DNA of 64,000 nt, taken from the NCBI GenBank assembly GCA_011799875.1, contig CM022302.1:102550237-102614236 (forward strand). Direction: 5' to 3'. Made by a program: the position numbers and the translations under genes. Numbering within the stretch: position 1 is the first letter of the stretch; each line of letters opens with the position of its first letter. This stretch comes from Thinopyrum elongatum. Its lineage: Eukaryota > Streptophyta > Magnoliopsida > Poales > Poaceae. Shown here in pieces: positions 1-11,885 of this stretch. The notes under the pieces were generated by a model that worked only from the letters and a program-made list of their open reading frames with translations, searched no databases and was not told where the DNA came from.

Positions 1-1930
1 ATCAGACAAGTGCTACTTTGCAGGTTATCCCAAGTAATTGGGTATTCCTCCCTCACTATACCGAGGCAAATAGGTTTGCCACAAAGAATGGTATGCTTTT
101 TGAAGAAAATGGTTCTTTCAAAAAGGTGGGTGGGAGAACAGTACAACTCGACGAGATAACAGTATCTTCGTCATCAGATCAAAGGAAAGAGACCTTGGAA
201 GTGATTCCAGAGTTTCCTATTGTGAGTGATACGGAAGCCTCTACATGAGATGTATAGACTTCGGTCGAACTTGCAGCTGAACCACGTAGGAAAAACTCGT
301 GCAAACCTCTCAGGTGCGCATACGAGATATTTTTGTTAGACAACAGTATACCTACAATACACAAGGAAGTGTTAATGGGCCCTGACTCCGGGATTGGCTA
401 AATGCCAATACAATCCGAGATAGTTTCCATATAAGTGATTCAAGATTAAAATCTTGATACACCTTTCGGAAGACTTAGAGTCTAAAGAATATTTATGGAA
501 CTAAAAATTGATACGGATAAAAATGTTTTATCCATAAAGCTTGACTTGTTGCAATAACAAGTTCAAGGAGTTGACTACGATGAGGTTCTTTCACCGTAGC
601 GATGCTTAAAGTCGGTTCGGGTTGAACTGGCAATTAATACATATTTCAAATCATGAGATATGAAACATGGATGACAAAAGGATTTCCATCTAATGGAAAT
701 AAAACCAAGGGCTTGCATGCGTTATAGTCCAAGGTAATTTGTCAATCTAGAGGATGCTAGTGAGTGTGCAAACTTCAGAGTTCCAGCAATGGACAGAAGA
801 GAGCAAAATGGAGTTGGAATTTTCGTATTTTGATGAAATGGTCAAAGGGGTTTGACTTCATCAATGGGTAACGAAGATGCTTGTGATTCAAGAAAGTAAG
901 TGGGAGCATAATAATATTTCTAAACACCTTGTGTGCTTGACACATTGTTAAATGGAAATAAATTTCTTGACACGAATTAGGACTTCATTTGAAAATAGTT
1001 TTTTGATGAAGTGCTTGGGGTAAATAGCCTCAATATTAGGCATGATGATCTATGGAGATAGATTTACCTAATGGGGCTAAGCAAAAATACATATTGACAA
1101 GATGCTAAAACATTTTAGCACTAAAAACATCAAGGAGTGATTCTTGCCGAAGTCACATGGAAAGAGTTTTTGCAAGACTCGGTGTCCCAAAACACTGATG
1201 AGTAAAATACATGATGGAGATTCCACAAACTCTTGTGTTTGGATTAATCATGTGTTCCATGGTATGTAGAACAGCCAGATATGTCCGATACTCCCAAGGT
1301 GTTGCAAGCATAGATACCAAAGTGATCAAAAGTACTGATCATGGGACAACAGTGAAAAGGGTCATTGAGTACTAAAGAAGCATTGATGACATATTTTCTC
1401 GCAAGCGGAAATCATGAAGAGTTCGTTGTAAATGGTTACGTCGATACTGTCTTCACCATTTCTCCATGCGATCTTCGATTTGAATTGAGGGTTTTGTCTT
1501 ACACATAATATGGTGGCACCGTTAGTTGCAAATTGTTCCAGACATGATACTGTGGCGAATTCTATTACAAAGGCTAAGTATGTTGACGCTTTAGACGCGA
1601 CAAACAAGATGTTGAATCATATAGCTCATTCATGAACTTAGTATGGTTCCAATAAGGCTTCGGTCAATGGGACACTATTGCATATAGTTGCTCCATGGCT
1701 CAGTCTGTGGAATCAGGTTTCGACCAATGATTCACTTATATGTAAAGCCAAGTCGGCACAAAATATGAATTTTGTGAAAGCATGAAAACGCGAGGATATG
1801 CAAAGATACACATGGAGCTGAAGTTGTCAGATCCGTTGGACATCAGGCTATACCACATGCGAAGCATTTTTTACACCAGTATGCCATAGGTGTAAAGTGC
1901 ATTAGCATTAACTAGATTATTGACTCTAGT
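1..1930 (+). pseudogene. Decayed Copia pol (RT/RNase H) remnant
   Basis: No long reading frame survives, but Copia-like peptides can be read in shifting frames on the plus strand. Near 1426 the text reads VNGYVDTVF, matching the Copia RNase H motif 'VNGYVDASF'. Near 1545-1600 it reads DTVANSITKAKYVDA, matching 'DTVADSTTEAEYIA'. Near 1090-1180 it reads like the RT thumb region (YIDKMLKHFSTKNIKE). The first 250 bases encode an open 76-residue stretch of uncertain identity in the region before RT. Many stops and frameshifts mean that no product is possible. The order (RT, then RNase H, then LTR) fits Copia orientation on the plus strand. Confidence is good for Copia and lower for lineage. Confidence 0.7.
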
Positions 1931-3492
1931 GACAGTGGGAGTATGTAGGATATATGCCCTAGAGGCAATAATAAATGATATTATTTATCTCCAAGTTCAT
2001 GATTATGTTTATGTTCCATGCTATAACTGGTGTGGTTCTCGAGTCCGTATATTCATAAAGGCTCTGTGGAAAACCCATGTGCAAGTGTGGAATAATAAAC
2101 GGTAAAATGTATTCCTAGTCGTGCCTCTAAGACTAGCTCAAGTGTTGCATGATGATTATGTTTTCCCAATCATGGGCATGTCTATGCCAGCAACTTTGAG
2201 GGCACAATGTTGGTAGAACATTTGTGTTGAATCGACCCGAATTAATGTTATGCTATGAGATACATTCATCACAAGTTAATGGTTAATAACATAGAGAAGT
2301 TAATATTTGCATAATTCCTTAGACCGTGAGAGTATCGAGTTTCTTCATACTTGCTTCATGAACTTTGGGGCTTGTTAAACGTCATCCGTAAATGGGTGGC
2401 TATTACGGCGGCTTACGGGTTCATGGAAAAGTGTGTCAAGTAACTTGATAGCTCAAGATTGGGATTTGCTCCTCCGACGATGGAGAGATATTCTTGGGCC
2501 CTCTCGGTGTTATGGTATCCGCCATCGTCTGGCCAGACACATTGTGATTTGATCACGGGATGCCGAAACACGGAAACGAGAAAAGAGGACAAAACCGATA
2601 ATGAGGTAACTTGCATGGCGGACAAATTGTTGATCCACGAGGATGCAATAAATCTCACCTCGGGTGTTTGTAACATATCGCAAAGCAACAGGAATAGCAC
2701 ACGGCAACTGGAGGTTCACTCGAATATTTATTCGTGTGGGTATAGGGATCAATATGGGTGTCCATGGCTCCGATGTTGATCAATGATCGGAAGGGGTTCC
2801 GGGTCATGTCTATACTTCACCGAACCTTTAGGGTCACACGCTTAAGGGTCATCTATCTGCTGAATACTAGACAAGGAGTCTGAGAGAAAATCTCCGAAAA
2901 AATTTCGGAGACAGCGGAAAAGTTCCGGAGAGAGAGGACACCGGATGAGTTTCGGTAAAACTGAAAAGTTGTTTCAGGGTATATCATTAAGTCAAATTGG
3001 TTTCGACACACGCCTGATAATTCTTGGATGGTGCCAGAATCATTCTGGAAACTTCTGGTAATTTTTGGAGATAAAAACCGAAAATGTTCCGGAGCTACCG
3101 GAACCGGTTTGGTTGCTTTTCGCAGATGAAAATCACTAATCCAAAATTGTTTCGGAACATGTCCAAAATCATTTGTGTGGGTACTGGACTTATTCTAAGA
3201 CCCACATAAATATTTTCGGATTTAACGGTCGCGGAAATTTGTCTCTGTGAATAGTGAAAATCACTTTATGGATATTTTTATGGAAAGCCACCTTTGGGGG
3301 CTTTTCCCAAAAGGCTTCTAGGAGGACTTGGGGATCAAGGAACCCCCTTTCGGGGGCCCCCATGAAGGTGGGACGTTCAAGGGTGCAGCTCCTCCATGGA
3401 GCTCCACTTGTCATCCCTTTATGCCCTTTATGTGTGACATAAAGTGTGGGCATTTTGGGTTTTTCATGTGCCACCCTACCCCTTGGGTTTTC

Positions 3493-3502
3493 CTATAAAT
3501 AG
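3493..3502 (+). promoter_or_regulatory. TATA-like box in the Copia LTR
   Basis: CTATAAATAG lies about 1.55 kb into the LTR, followed by GGTGGAGAGGCACTCTCC. This is the normal layout of a plant LTR core promoter. Activity is inferred. Confidence 0.5.
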
Positions 3503-3715
3503 AGGTGGAGAGGCACTCTCCACACTCACTATTTATCACATACAAGTGCCATGCAATGATCTGGCTTCTCTCTCCCTCCCAGCAAAATAGTTTCATAGAG
3601 CCGAAAGGTTGTCTGGGTTCCGGTGGGAACTAGGTCTGGATGGCGAAGCCCTGCCGGATAGATGACACCGTATGTGTACAACTCTGTAGAGAGATCATAG
3701 TTTCGGTCTTAGTTC

Positions 3716-3846
3716 GAGAGTGCCTCCCGAAGGGCTGTCTGAGTGACCGTCCGAGTTTCAAAGGTCCTCCCGAAGGGCTGTCCGCGACACCATCCAAGGG
3801 ACTGTCCGACCGCCTCCCGGAGGGCTGTCCGAGCGGCAGACGAGGG
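3716..3846 (+). repeat. Short direct repeats in the Copia LTR leader
   Basis: The motif CTCCCGAAGGGCTGTC recurs with small changes (CTCCCGGAGGGCTGTC, ATCCAAGGGACTGTC), each followed by CGAG/CGCG/CGAC spacer. There are about four imperfect units of 30-40 bases. Confidence 0.6.
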
Positions 3847-4036
3847 TATACATCCTCGCGGTTGGGAGGTTATAAATCCTAGCTGCGGGGATCTACACCG
3901 CCGATCTTCATCGACTCTACTTCCGCTGCGCTACGAGTCGGTAACGAAAAGATCAAACCTTGTATGCAGTCTCCATAGTGGTCCTGGGCGTGCTCGTTGT
4001 ACCAATTTTTTTTGTTTTCTGTCGTGTTCCCCTACA

Positions 4037-5880
4037 GAGAAGAGAGTGGAGGTATCATCGGCGTGAGGTATCCATAGAATCGAAGAGAGGGATGAAGTGT
4101 GTGTGTGTGTGCGCGATCGATAAAGAGTGCCATCGAATTTGTGTGTGCCCACGTCAAAGATATAGGGTGGCTGGCTTACTGGAACTTGAGAGGGGACATG
4201 TGCAGTTTGTCTTTGTGGCATAGATACCTACCTACAGCATTCGACTATCGGTGTGTGTGGGGGTGGGGTGGGGGGGGGGCAGAGACCTAACTATAGAGGT
4301 AGAATGGCTGGTATATGTGTGGAGGAGGAGAGAGACCTACCTTATGTATTGAGGGAGATCGATCAGCATCCATGCATATGTGTAGGAGAGGAATAAGGTT
4401 GGGAGAGAGACAGAGCTAGAGTGGTGGAATGGTTGGTGGTGGAGTTGCTTCTCACAAATGGTGGGAGAGGCCTGCTAGACAAACGGAGGGCACGCGTCCA
4501 ATATCAATAAGAGAGGGGATGCCTGCCTGTCTGTGCACGTGCGTGTGAGAGACGGGTTCGGAGGCATGCACGAATGATGAGGGGGGACGATATGGCTGTG
4601 GTAAGCAGACGTAACTACATAGGAAGATCAATCATCTTTTGTCGAAGAAAGGGAGAGACATAACTTGTGAGGTACGTCGATTGATGCATGGGGAAAAAGA
4701 GTTATAGTCGACCTAGGTATATGTAGGGATATCGATCGGTATACATGCATGTATGTGTTAGAAGCAAATAAGACCTAGAGAGAAGGATAGAGAGAGAGGG
4801 ATGCATCTAGGAGGTGGTGCGAGAGGCCTACTATATCGAGGGGGAAGGAGTGTGTGAGTATTAGATTGATGAAAAGAGGGGCGGGAGTGAGGCATGGACG
4901 GTGAGAAGAGAAGAGGGAAATCTTGTGTTTGTGGTAGGCACACCTGGCTAGAGAGGTATATCAATCGGTGTGTGCCGGAAAGAAGGAGCTGGGGGGCCTA
5001 CACACACCGTGGGTGAATGACCTAAAGTGAAATGACGAATGTGCGTGATGGAGCTAGAGAATGCTGAGGGAGGGTGAGAGGGGGGCGGGCGTGTGCATGC
5101 ATGATAGAAAGTTAGTGCTAGCTACAAAGAGAAGAGGATTGTGTGGGTGTAAAAGACGAACAAAGATCATAATTCATTATAAAAAAGTGGATTCAGATAT
5201 TTGAAGAAGATATCATAGTGTTTGAAACCGACGCATGCATGAATATATATAATGGTGATACGCATGGTGTGGTTATGAACTTGTTATACTACATATAATA
5301 TATAGAACATTTATTTGAATTTGTGATAATGTGTGGCTTTTGCATCTGGGCTAAATACTTGTCATAATCTAGGGGTCGGGGCACTATACTTTGTGTGATA
5401 AACACAGTGTACGTATGAAACATGGTTTATATTATGAAGATCTAGTTAGTACATCAAATGTACTATTATTTGGAATCAACATCAAGTGCATTCAAAATTT
5501 CAAATTCGAGTTCATATAGTACACATAGTTCATATCTATCTCTATAGTAATCATGTGGTGTGTTGTTAAGGTAATACACGAATGATGGTTTAAGTTGGCA
5601 ACAATCATGATTGTAGATTCTTATTCAAATAGAGAAACGAATTCAAATTTAGTTTGAATTGCAGCGGTAGTATAGACATTTGGAATGCACTAAAATGTTC
5701 GTATGAGTATGTTACATGCATTATACAGCCAGCGGAAAAATTTAATAGGACATAACATGGATTCATAGCTTTGAATAGCATTTGTACAGTAAAACGGGAC
5801 AAGACTCTCTCTTTGTGTGGTGCGAATAGTTTTATTTTTTTCTTTTTTTTCGTTGAGGGAAGTGCGAATTGATTTGGTAC
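4037..5880. other. Unassigned purine-rich and AT-rich spacer
   Basis: I see no coding region, LTR end or terminal inverted repeat. Up to about 5150 the strand is rich in GAGAGA and GTGTGT runs, including a (GT)n tract near 4098-4112 and a long G run near 4259-4280. Phrases such as 'gagagagacctacc' and 'gatcgatcag' recur, suggesting old degenerate duplication. From 5150 to 5880 it is AT-rich. It may be host sequence or part of the neighbouring CACTA-like element. Confidence 0.5.
4259..4280 (+). repeat. G-rich run with quadruplex-forming pattern
   Basis: At least four runs of three or more G separated by single T bases are present in about 22 bases. The pattern satisfies the usual G3+N1-7 rule on the plus strand. 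No function is implied. Confidence 0.5.
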
Positions 5881-6429
5881 GTACATTATTACATGTTAGG
5901 CTTGTCCCTAAAATTCACCCCCGCCTTGTTATCCCAAAAAATCAGATATCGTGCTCCCAAAACTCGCGCCTTCACAACCCACACCTTGCTATCCCGAAAT
6001 TACAACGCGCGTGAAAACTCCCTCCAGCTGCCAAATCCCGACACGCGAAATCCCCCTTCTAACCCTGAGCCGAAAGGGCCGCTAATTAAAATCAGTGGGG
6101 GTACTTTTGTAACACACCCTACATTTTGGACAAGCGCATCCCTAAGTCATGGTTCCCCCCTCCCATCGCCTCATTTTCGCCATTCGAAATCCCAGGCCGC
6201 CATAACCTCTTTGCTCTAGCCGCGAAACCCCACCCTCCTCTGTCCGCCATCTCACAGCTGCCCAGCGGGAGCCTCTTCGCCGAGGACGTCGTCCACCGCA
6301 ACAGCTTGACGTCCCTCATCCACCTCCCTGGATGAGGACCTGTCATTGATCTCGTTGTCCGGCCGGTTCAGCCGCCCCGTCCTCCACTTCCAAGGAGCTT
6401 CTCCGACGATTGCCTCGTATACTGCGGCT

Positions 6430-8190
6430 GATCCATCCCCACAGCGTCGCCTTACCTGCTCCATCGGAACCGCAACATCCTCACCGACTCCTCGGACGAA
6501 GCTGAGGCCTACTTGGCGCCACCAAACAGGTTGTACACTCATCGCATCGCACCTTCTCCTTAACTCGACCTCCCGGCACCGACGGTGCTCCATCCCGCAC
6601 CCCCATGGCGCGGCTACCTCAAAGCCGGCGCCACCGGCGACATCTCCATGGCGGCTCTCCCCTAGTGCGAGGCTCCCTCGGCGGCGGCGTCCATACCAGC
6701 CGGATCTGCTGCTGCTGCTCCGGCTCTCGCTCGCACTGCTGCTGCTGCTCCATCTCTCGCTCGCTCGCGCTACTGCTGCTGATGCTGCTCCGTCTCTCGC
6801 TCGCTCTCGCTGCTACTACTGCCGCTCTGTCTCTCGCTCGGTCGCGCCACTGCTCTGCTCTTCCCCTTGCTTGTGCTGCTGCTCTACTCTTGCTCTCGCG
6901 CGCGCTACTAATGCTGGTACACGGGCTGCTGCAGCTACACGAGTTGCTGCTCTGGCTCTTGTTCGCGCTACTCCTCTAGGCGCTGCTGCTCCAGCTGCTA
7001 TCTGCTACTCTGTTCCCTGTCGATCGCCTGCTGATATAGATCACTATTTCTCTACTACTAGTGCTCGAGCGGCCTAAACTACATGTGAAGTGCCTCTCTG
7101 CTACCAGTGCGTTCAGTTTCGACAGTAACATTCAGATTCCACAGTAAATTTCAGTTTCGACAGTTAAGTTCAGAGTCAACGGTTTTTACCTCATCTATTG
7201 TAGTCAGGTGTTTTTTCGTGATGTAAATTTTACATCTGTCACTTTTTGGTAATGTATTTTACATCATCTATTGGAGATGCTATTAGAATCCCACTTGAGA
7301 TTAACGATGTCTGTCTTGTACTACATCAGCCTCGACGTCTTACGGCTTGCCGGAGCTGCTCCAACGACGGAACCATCCATCGCAACAGAGCAGTGCCCTG
7401 GATGCCGTCTGCAAACGCCTTAGATCTTCCTCCACACCTCCGATAGCCACCTCTGCCGCAACTTCTTCAGCGACCAATCCAATGATGCTGAGGTCGACAC
7501 GGCTACGCCAAAGAGGTTGTACACTTATCACATCACTTCTTACTCTACATTCATGTCGATCCATTTGGGCTATTTTGGTTCAAAGGAAAAAGTGAAGGAA
7601 AAACATAGCAATAGGAAATTTTCCTGTGGCACTCTACTATTCAATTATTCATGCATTTCGTTGAAAGGAATGGAGAAAAACATCCACCTGGACCTACTTT
7701 TCAAAATCCTATGCATGAAAACAAGACTAAGTGCATTAGTGGCAGAATAACATTCTAATTGTACACACTTTCATATGGTTTCACTCTAATTTGGACATGT
7801 TTCTTTGCATTCCTCTGCCCTTCCAATTCCTGTGAACCAAACACCCAAGATGACAGAAATCCTGTGTTTACAAATGCTCTGTTTCCCACGTGCATTCCTA
7901 TCCTATTCCGGTGTTTTTCCTATCCATGCGTTTTTAGAATCCTGCAAGCCAAAGGAGCCCTTACAGAATTACTTCAGTTACAGATAGGTGTCCAAGAAAA
8001 CTTTGTGTAGTTTGTCCTGCTCCTGCCGCGACGTCGTCCACCTCACCTGAGCTGCTCCATCGACAGAAGCATCCACCATACCAAATATCATTACTCCTGA
8101 CCATCTTTCGCCGCCACAGATCTCCTTCCCTGCCGGCGGCACCCACCGCAACTGCATCACCATCATCGACTCAACAGATGAACCTGAGTA
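6430..8190 (+). other. Repeated exon-like blocks in the 5' part of CACTA element 1
   Basis: Two blocks end in closely similar exon/donor sequence: about 6500-6545 (GCGCCACCAAACAG followed by GTTGTACACTCATC) and about 7485-7530 (ACGCCAAAGAG followed by GTTGTACACTTATC). A third related block is near 8020-8190. Each block is proline/serine-rich with ACGTCGTCCACC-type phrases. They look like tandemly duplicated first exons of the TNP-like gene. I could not trace a single open frame through them. Confidence 0.45.
6690..7035 (+). repeat. Degenerate CTG/CTCGCTCG minisatellite
   Basis: The stretch is made of GCTGCTGCTGCTCC and CTCTCGCTCGCT units in irregular order. It opens long frames in several phases encoding Leu/Ser/Ala/Arg runs, which come from composition rather than from a gene. 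Confidence 0.7.
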
Positions 8191-8865
8191 ATACACGGGT
8201 CCACAAGAGAGATCGCACTCTTTTGTTTCTGTTATGTTATGCATTGCTTAATATTACCTGCTACTTTATTGTCCTGTTCACCTCTTAGACTCCAAGTCAG
8301 GTCCAAATTAATGTTCAAACTTGAGTTTTAAAATTACTTGTGGGGCACATATCGAGGCAGCAATGAATAGTATCTCTGTCTATTATCTGGTTCACCTAGG
8401 GTATGCCTATGTTGTTCATCTTGAGTGGGAAACAAATAGTAAAGCAATCATCATCTGTCTTTTTATTAAATTAAAGCTATCATTATTTTTGGATCCATCC
8501 ACTGGTTGTTATCATCACTCTAGATTTCTGCATGCTCTCCTTACATAATCTCACTATATTTTTTTCGTATGCATGTCAGATATTGTACACAGTCATGCTG
8601 AACATGTAGAGAAAAAGATAAGAGTTTTGCACGGCAATACAATGTCATGCAGACATTGCTCCATGGTGGGTTCAATGGCAAACCCTTCCCCCTCCAGATT
8701 GTAATCCAGAGGAAGATATCTATTCTGAGGCGGATTCAGACGCAGCTGACCGCTCCTATTTACCCCCCGAGGTGTTTGCTCTAACTTGGCATGGTAATGT
8801 TGGTCATATCATGCACATGTTGCCTTGCAGTGCCTACTTTCGACATCATATATGTCATCTGCTTA

Positions 8866-9655
8866 GTTTAGACATGTTCTGTAATGCCATCTGTTTAGTT
8901 TCTATATCATATATGTGAATTATGCAATCTCATCTCATTTAGCCAGCCATAATATATGTGAAATATGCAATGCCATCCTGTTTAACCAGGCATCATATAT
9001 TTGAATGATATCTTGCCAATCCTTTTCTTCATTACATTTCCATTTGTCGACAATGTTTGTACATTCAACTACTCTTCCTGTGAATCAGCCATTTGAGTGG
9101 GTGATGGAAAAATCTGGAGTGAAAACAAGGTCTTCGGAGCAGACAGTGCTACCTGTCGAAGCAGATCTCTTGCTGGGTCCCGATAGCTCCTCAGAGATGG
9201 ATTCAGAGACAGATGACCAGTCCTATTCCCCCATCAAGGTGTATGCTCTAAATTGGCACGGTTATACTGCTCATATCATGCATATGGTGTCTTGCATTGC
9301 ATAGTTTAGACATCATATACACAATATTCAACACCATGTTCTTAGTTCAAACATCATATATGCGAATGCCCTCTGCTTAGTATATAAATCACATATGTGA
9401 ATTAAATCATGTGATCCTGATTACTTACATAACATGTATGTGAATTATGTCATGCGAACCTGTTTACTAAAGACATCATATAATTATCTCATGCCATCCT
9501 GTTTAGTTATTCATCATATCTTTGAATTATGTCATGCTATGCTATCCAGTTTAGATAGACATCATATATGTGAAATTATGTCATGCTATCCTTTTTAGTT
9601 AAACAATATACATGTGAACTATTTCATGCCCTCTATTTTCCATACTATCTATTGC
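8866..9655 (+). repeat. AT-rich imperfect tandem repeats in introns of the TNP-like gene
   Basis: Units of roughly 40-50 bases built on CATCATATATGTGAATTATG and CATGCCATCCTGTTTAG recur at about 8866-9010 and 9300-9655. An exon (9089-9238) separates the two arrays, so they lie in consecutive introns of the duplicated exon region. Confidence 0.65.
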
Positions 9656-11617
9656 ATCTGTCTCTCATACAAGGTCTGTACATTCAACTATCTTTCTTGT
9701 TTATCAGCCAGTTGAATTGGAGCGGGTGATGGCAGTATCTAGCGGAGTAAAAACACGGTCTTCAAATAAAACAGTGCTACCTCTTGGTGGAGATAGCACC
9801 CCGGTTGTACATGCATGAGAATCAGCCCTACCACACATATCCCAGACTCGCGCAGATTGTACCCCTACTGCGATGGACAGAGAACCAGCTTCACCCAATC
9901 TAACCCCAACCCCAGCAGATAGTAACCCAGTTCCAGTTGACACAGCACCATCTCCACCACAGAGCTCCCAAAGAAGAGCAGTTAGTAAGGCAACTCCAGT
10001 GCCCAAAGGCCCAGTACTACCATGGCGAACCCCAACTCCACCAGCTAGTACACCTATTCCTGTGGACAAAGCACAACCAGCCATTCGTAGTTTAGCATCT
10101 ATCGCATTTGATGTTGTTAAATCCTATGTGCGTATCTTCCCATCATGGAAATATTATTCTGAAGATGAAGGAAAATGCCAGTTGCAGGTGTTCGTCCAGG
10201 AGTTATGTGTAAGTAATGTTTTCATGGCAATTATTTTGCTCTGTCCCATACATTCTACCTCCATGCTGGTTATAATAAAGGAAATGTTCCCATTTTTCTC
10301 TAGAGAGAAGGACCGATTTGGAAACTCAGGATGAGGTAACCTGTGCTAATACCTCTGCTATCTTCAAGAATGCTTGGTGGCAGTATTGGAATTACCTGAA
10401 GAAAACGTACTTCACTGGCAAAGAAACTCATCAAATTCCCTTACGTTCTCCTGAGACACATTTATGGGACGATGACTGGGAACGCCTTGTTCTGTACTGG
10501 TCCCGAACCAAATGTGGTAAGGTCTATGAGCTCATTTTTTATTTTTAAGTACTATATGCCTGCGTCTTACTATACTCTATTCGTGTAGAACAAGTGCTTA
10601 CTATTCTCATTTAAGATTCAATTGCTATCGTGCATACGGCGTTGCTCTTGTATCACTGTATTTACTCATACAAACTTATTTTTAAATTGAAGGATCCAAT
10701 CGAAACTCCAATGGCACAACAGGTATGTTTAAGCATGTTTCTTTAACAGGTTTGCTCTTCTAAATAGCTCTGTTGATTTCAATTTCAATTGTGTATACAG
10801 TTGACTTCTCATATCATGCCCATTACTAGCATCACAACAGCGCCAATAGTGTTGTTCTACATGTAGACCCGTGGTAGCCATTTGAAATCTTGTTGTGCCG
10901 TGTAGTTTCCCATGCATGTGTTCTTTCAATGCTGCTTTGTCTTGAACTGATATGATTTGAACCGTGTCTCTATTTTGATTTGGCAAGACAATGCAGTGAC
11001 CATAGGAAATAGATATATGTTTGTTTGATGCTTTTATTATGTACTACTTGGCACTAGAAGACTTGGTTGTTTAATCCTGTCCACCTTACTACTGAACTGG
11101 TTCACCGAAATGAGTTTCATATACTACATGCTAAATCTGTTATGTGTCTGCTTGTTTCTTCTTTTAGATTGCTGACAGAATATTGGGGAAGAGTACCTTA
11201 TTAAGCAATGGTAAAGGAAGTAATGCAGACAAGGTTCAGGATAGTGAGTCATCCTTGTTGGTCTCCAACAAAGCTGATAAAACAGCTAAGGAAAACTATC
11301 TTGAAAACAGTGAGACAACCCCAAAGTCCTATCTTGGTGTAGTGTTTGAGTTACTGGCCACTACCGCTGGCACAAGCTATTCGAACTCACTGTCTGAATC
11401 AGTTCGGTTTGTTGAGTCTCAACTACAAGCTGAAAGACATTGATCAGCTGTGCTGCGACAAGAGGTCGAAGAACTGCGGAAGTCCCTGGAGAATTCAGAT
11501 GCATACTTTCTGGTGCAACAGCAAGCGTTGGAGGATTTTAGCGCCAAACAGGAGAATGCTAATAAGCTTGCTAAGCTTATTGCCAGCATGGTGGATACCC
11601 AGGATAACGTTTCTTGA
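9089..11617 (+). pseudogene. Broken TNP-like gene of CACTA element 1 (En/Spm-type plant transposase family)
   Basis: Exon-like blocks with good splice borders are visible: 9089-9238, 9708-10208 (donor GTAAGT), 10304-10516 (donor GTAAGG) and a last block 11168-11617. The central part encodes AFDVVKSYVR, KCQLQVFVQELC and WERLVLYW, a pattern I recall from Triticeae proteins annotated as Ptta/En/Spm transposase-type. The C-terminal block is Gln/Glu/Lys-rich (LRQEVEELRKSLENS), a likely coiled coil. In-frame stops at 9816 (TGA) and 11441 (TGA) break it. Small exons between 10516 and 11168 were not resolved. The role would be DNA binding or accessory function in transposition, by family analogy only. 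Confidence 0.5.
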
Positions 11618-11885
11618 GCTCTTCTGAAGTTGTTTCAGTTATGGACCTATTTTGCTGCAGTGTTTATTTGCACTGGTGGCCAATTTAGATGGCCAGTGTA
11701 TGTAATATGCTGCTTTGTTCCCTATATTTGCACTGGTTGCGAACTTTGATACCCAGTGGTTGTAATATGTGTAATAGCCGTAATAGCCTAGTGTTAGTTG
11801 CTTGCTTATTTATTTCCTTATTGTCTAGTTGTTTGCTTGTAGTCACTACAGTTCTTTTTTCGGGTTTTTCTAGTGGCCACAATAA

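Larger units (their letters stand above)
1..4036 (+). mobile_element. 3' part of a SIRE/Maximus-type Copia retrotransposon
   Basis: The element enters from the left edge of the window and ends at 4036. It has a decayed pol region, a purine-rich tract (CAGTGGGAG, 1933-1941) and a 3' LTR that begins TGTAGGATATATGCCC and ends CCCCTACA. TG...CA ends and the 'gatatatgccctagaggcaa' type of start are familiar from wheat SIRE/Maximus Copia elements; this family name is from memory. The 5' LTR and target duplication partner are outside the window. The five bases after the LTR (GAGAA, 4037-4041) would be the right copy of the duplication. Confidence 0.75.
1944..4036 (+). repeat. 3' LTR of the Copia element (about 2.1 kb)
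   Basis: It starts TGTAGGATAT directly after the polypurine tract and ends CCCTACA. A TATA-like box (CTATAAATAG) lies at 3493-3502. A block of direct repeats (CTCCCGAAGGGCTGTC units) sits at about 3716-3846 in the presumed leader. The LTR is long, as expected for SIRE/Maximus-type elements. Confidence 0.75.

Noticed and set aside
6346..7077. Plus-strand frame of 243 codons and overlapping frames in the CTG-rich block
   Set aside because: The residues are Leu/Ser/Ala/Arg runs from a degenerate minisatellite and are open in more than one phase, so composition explains the length.
9704..10084. Minus-strand frame of 126 codons
   Set aside because: It is the shadow of the Pro/Thr-rich exon on the plus strand, which has splice borders and family resemblance.
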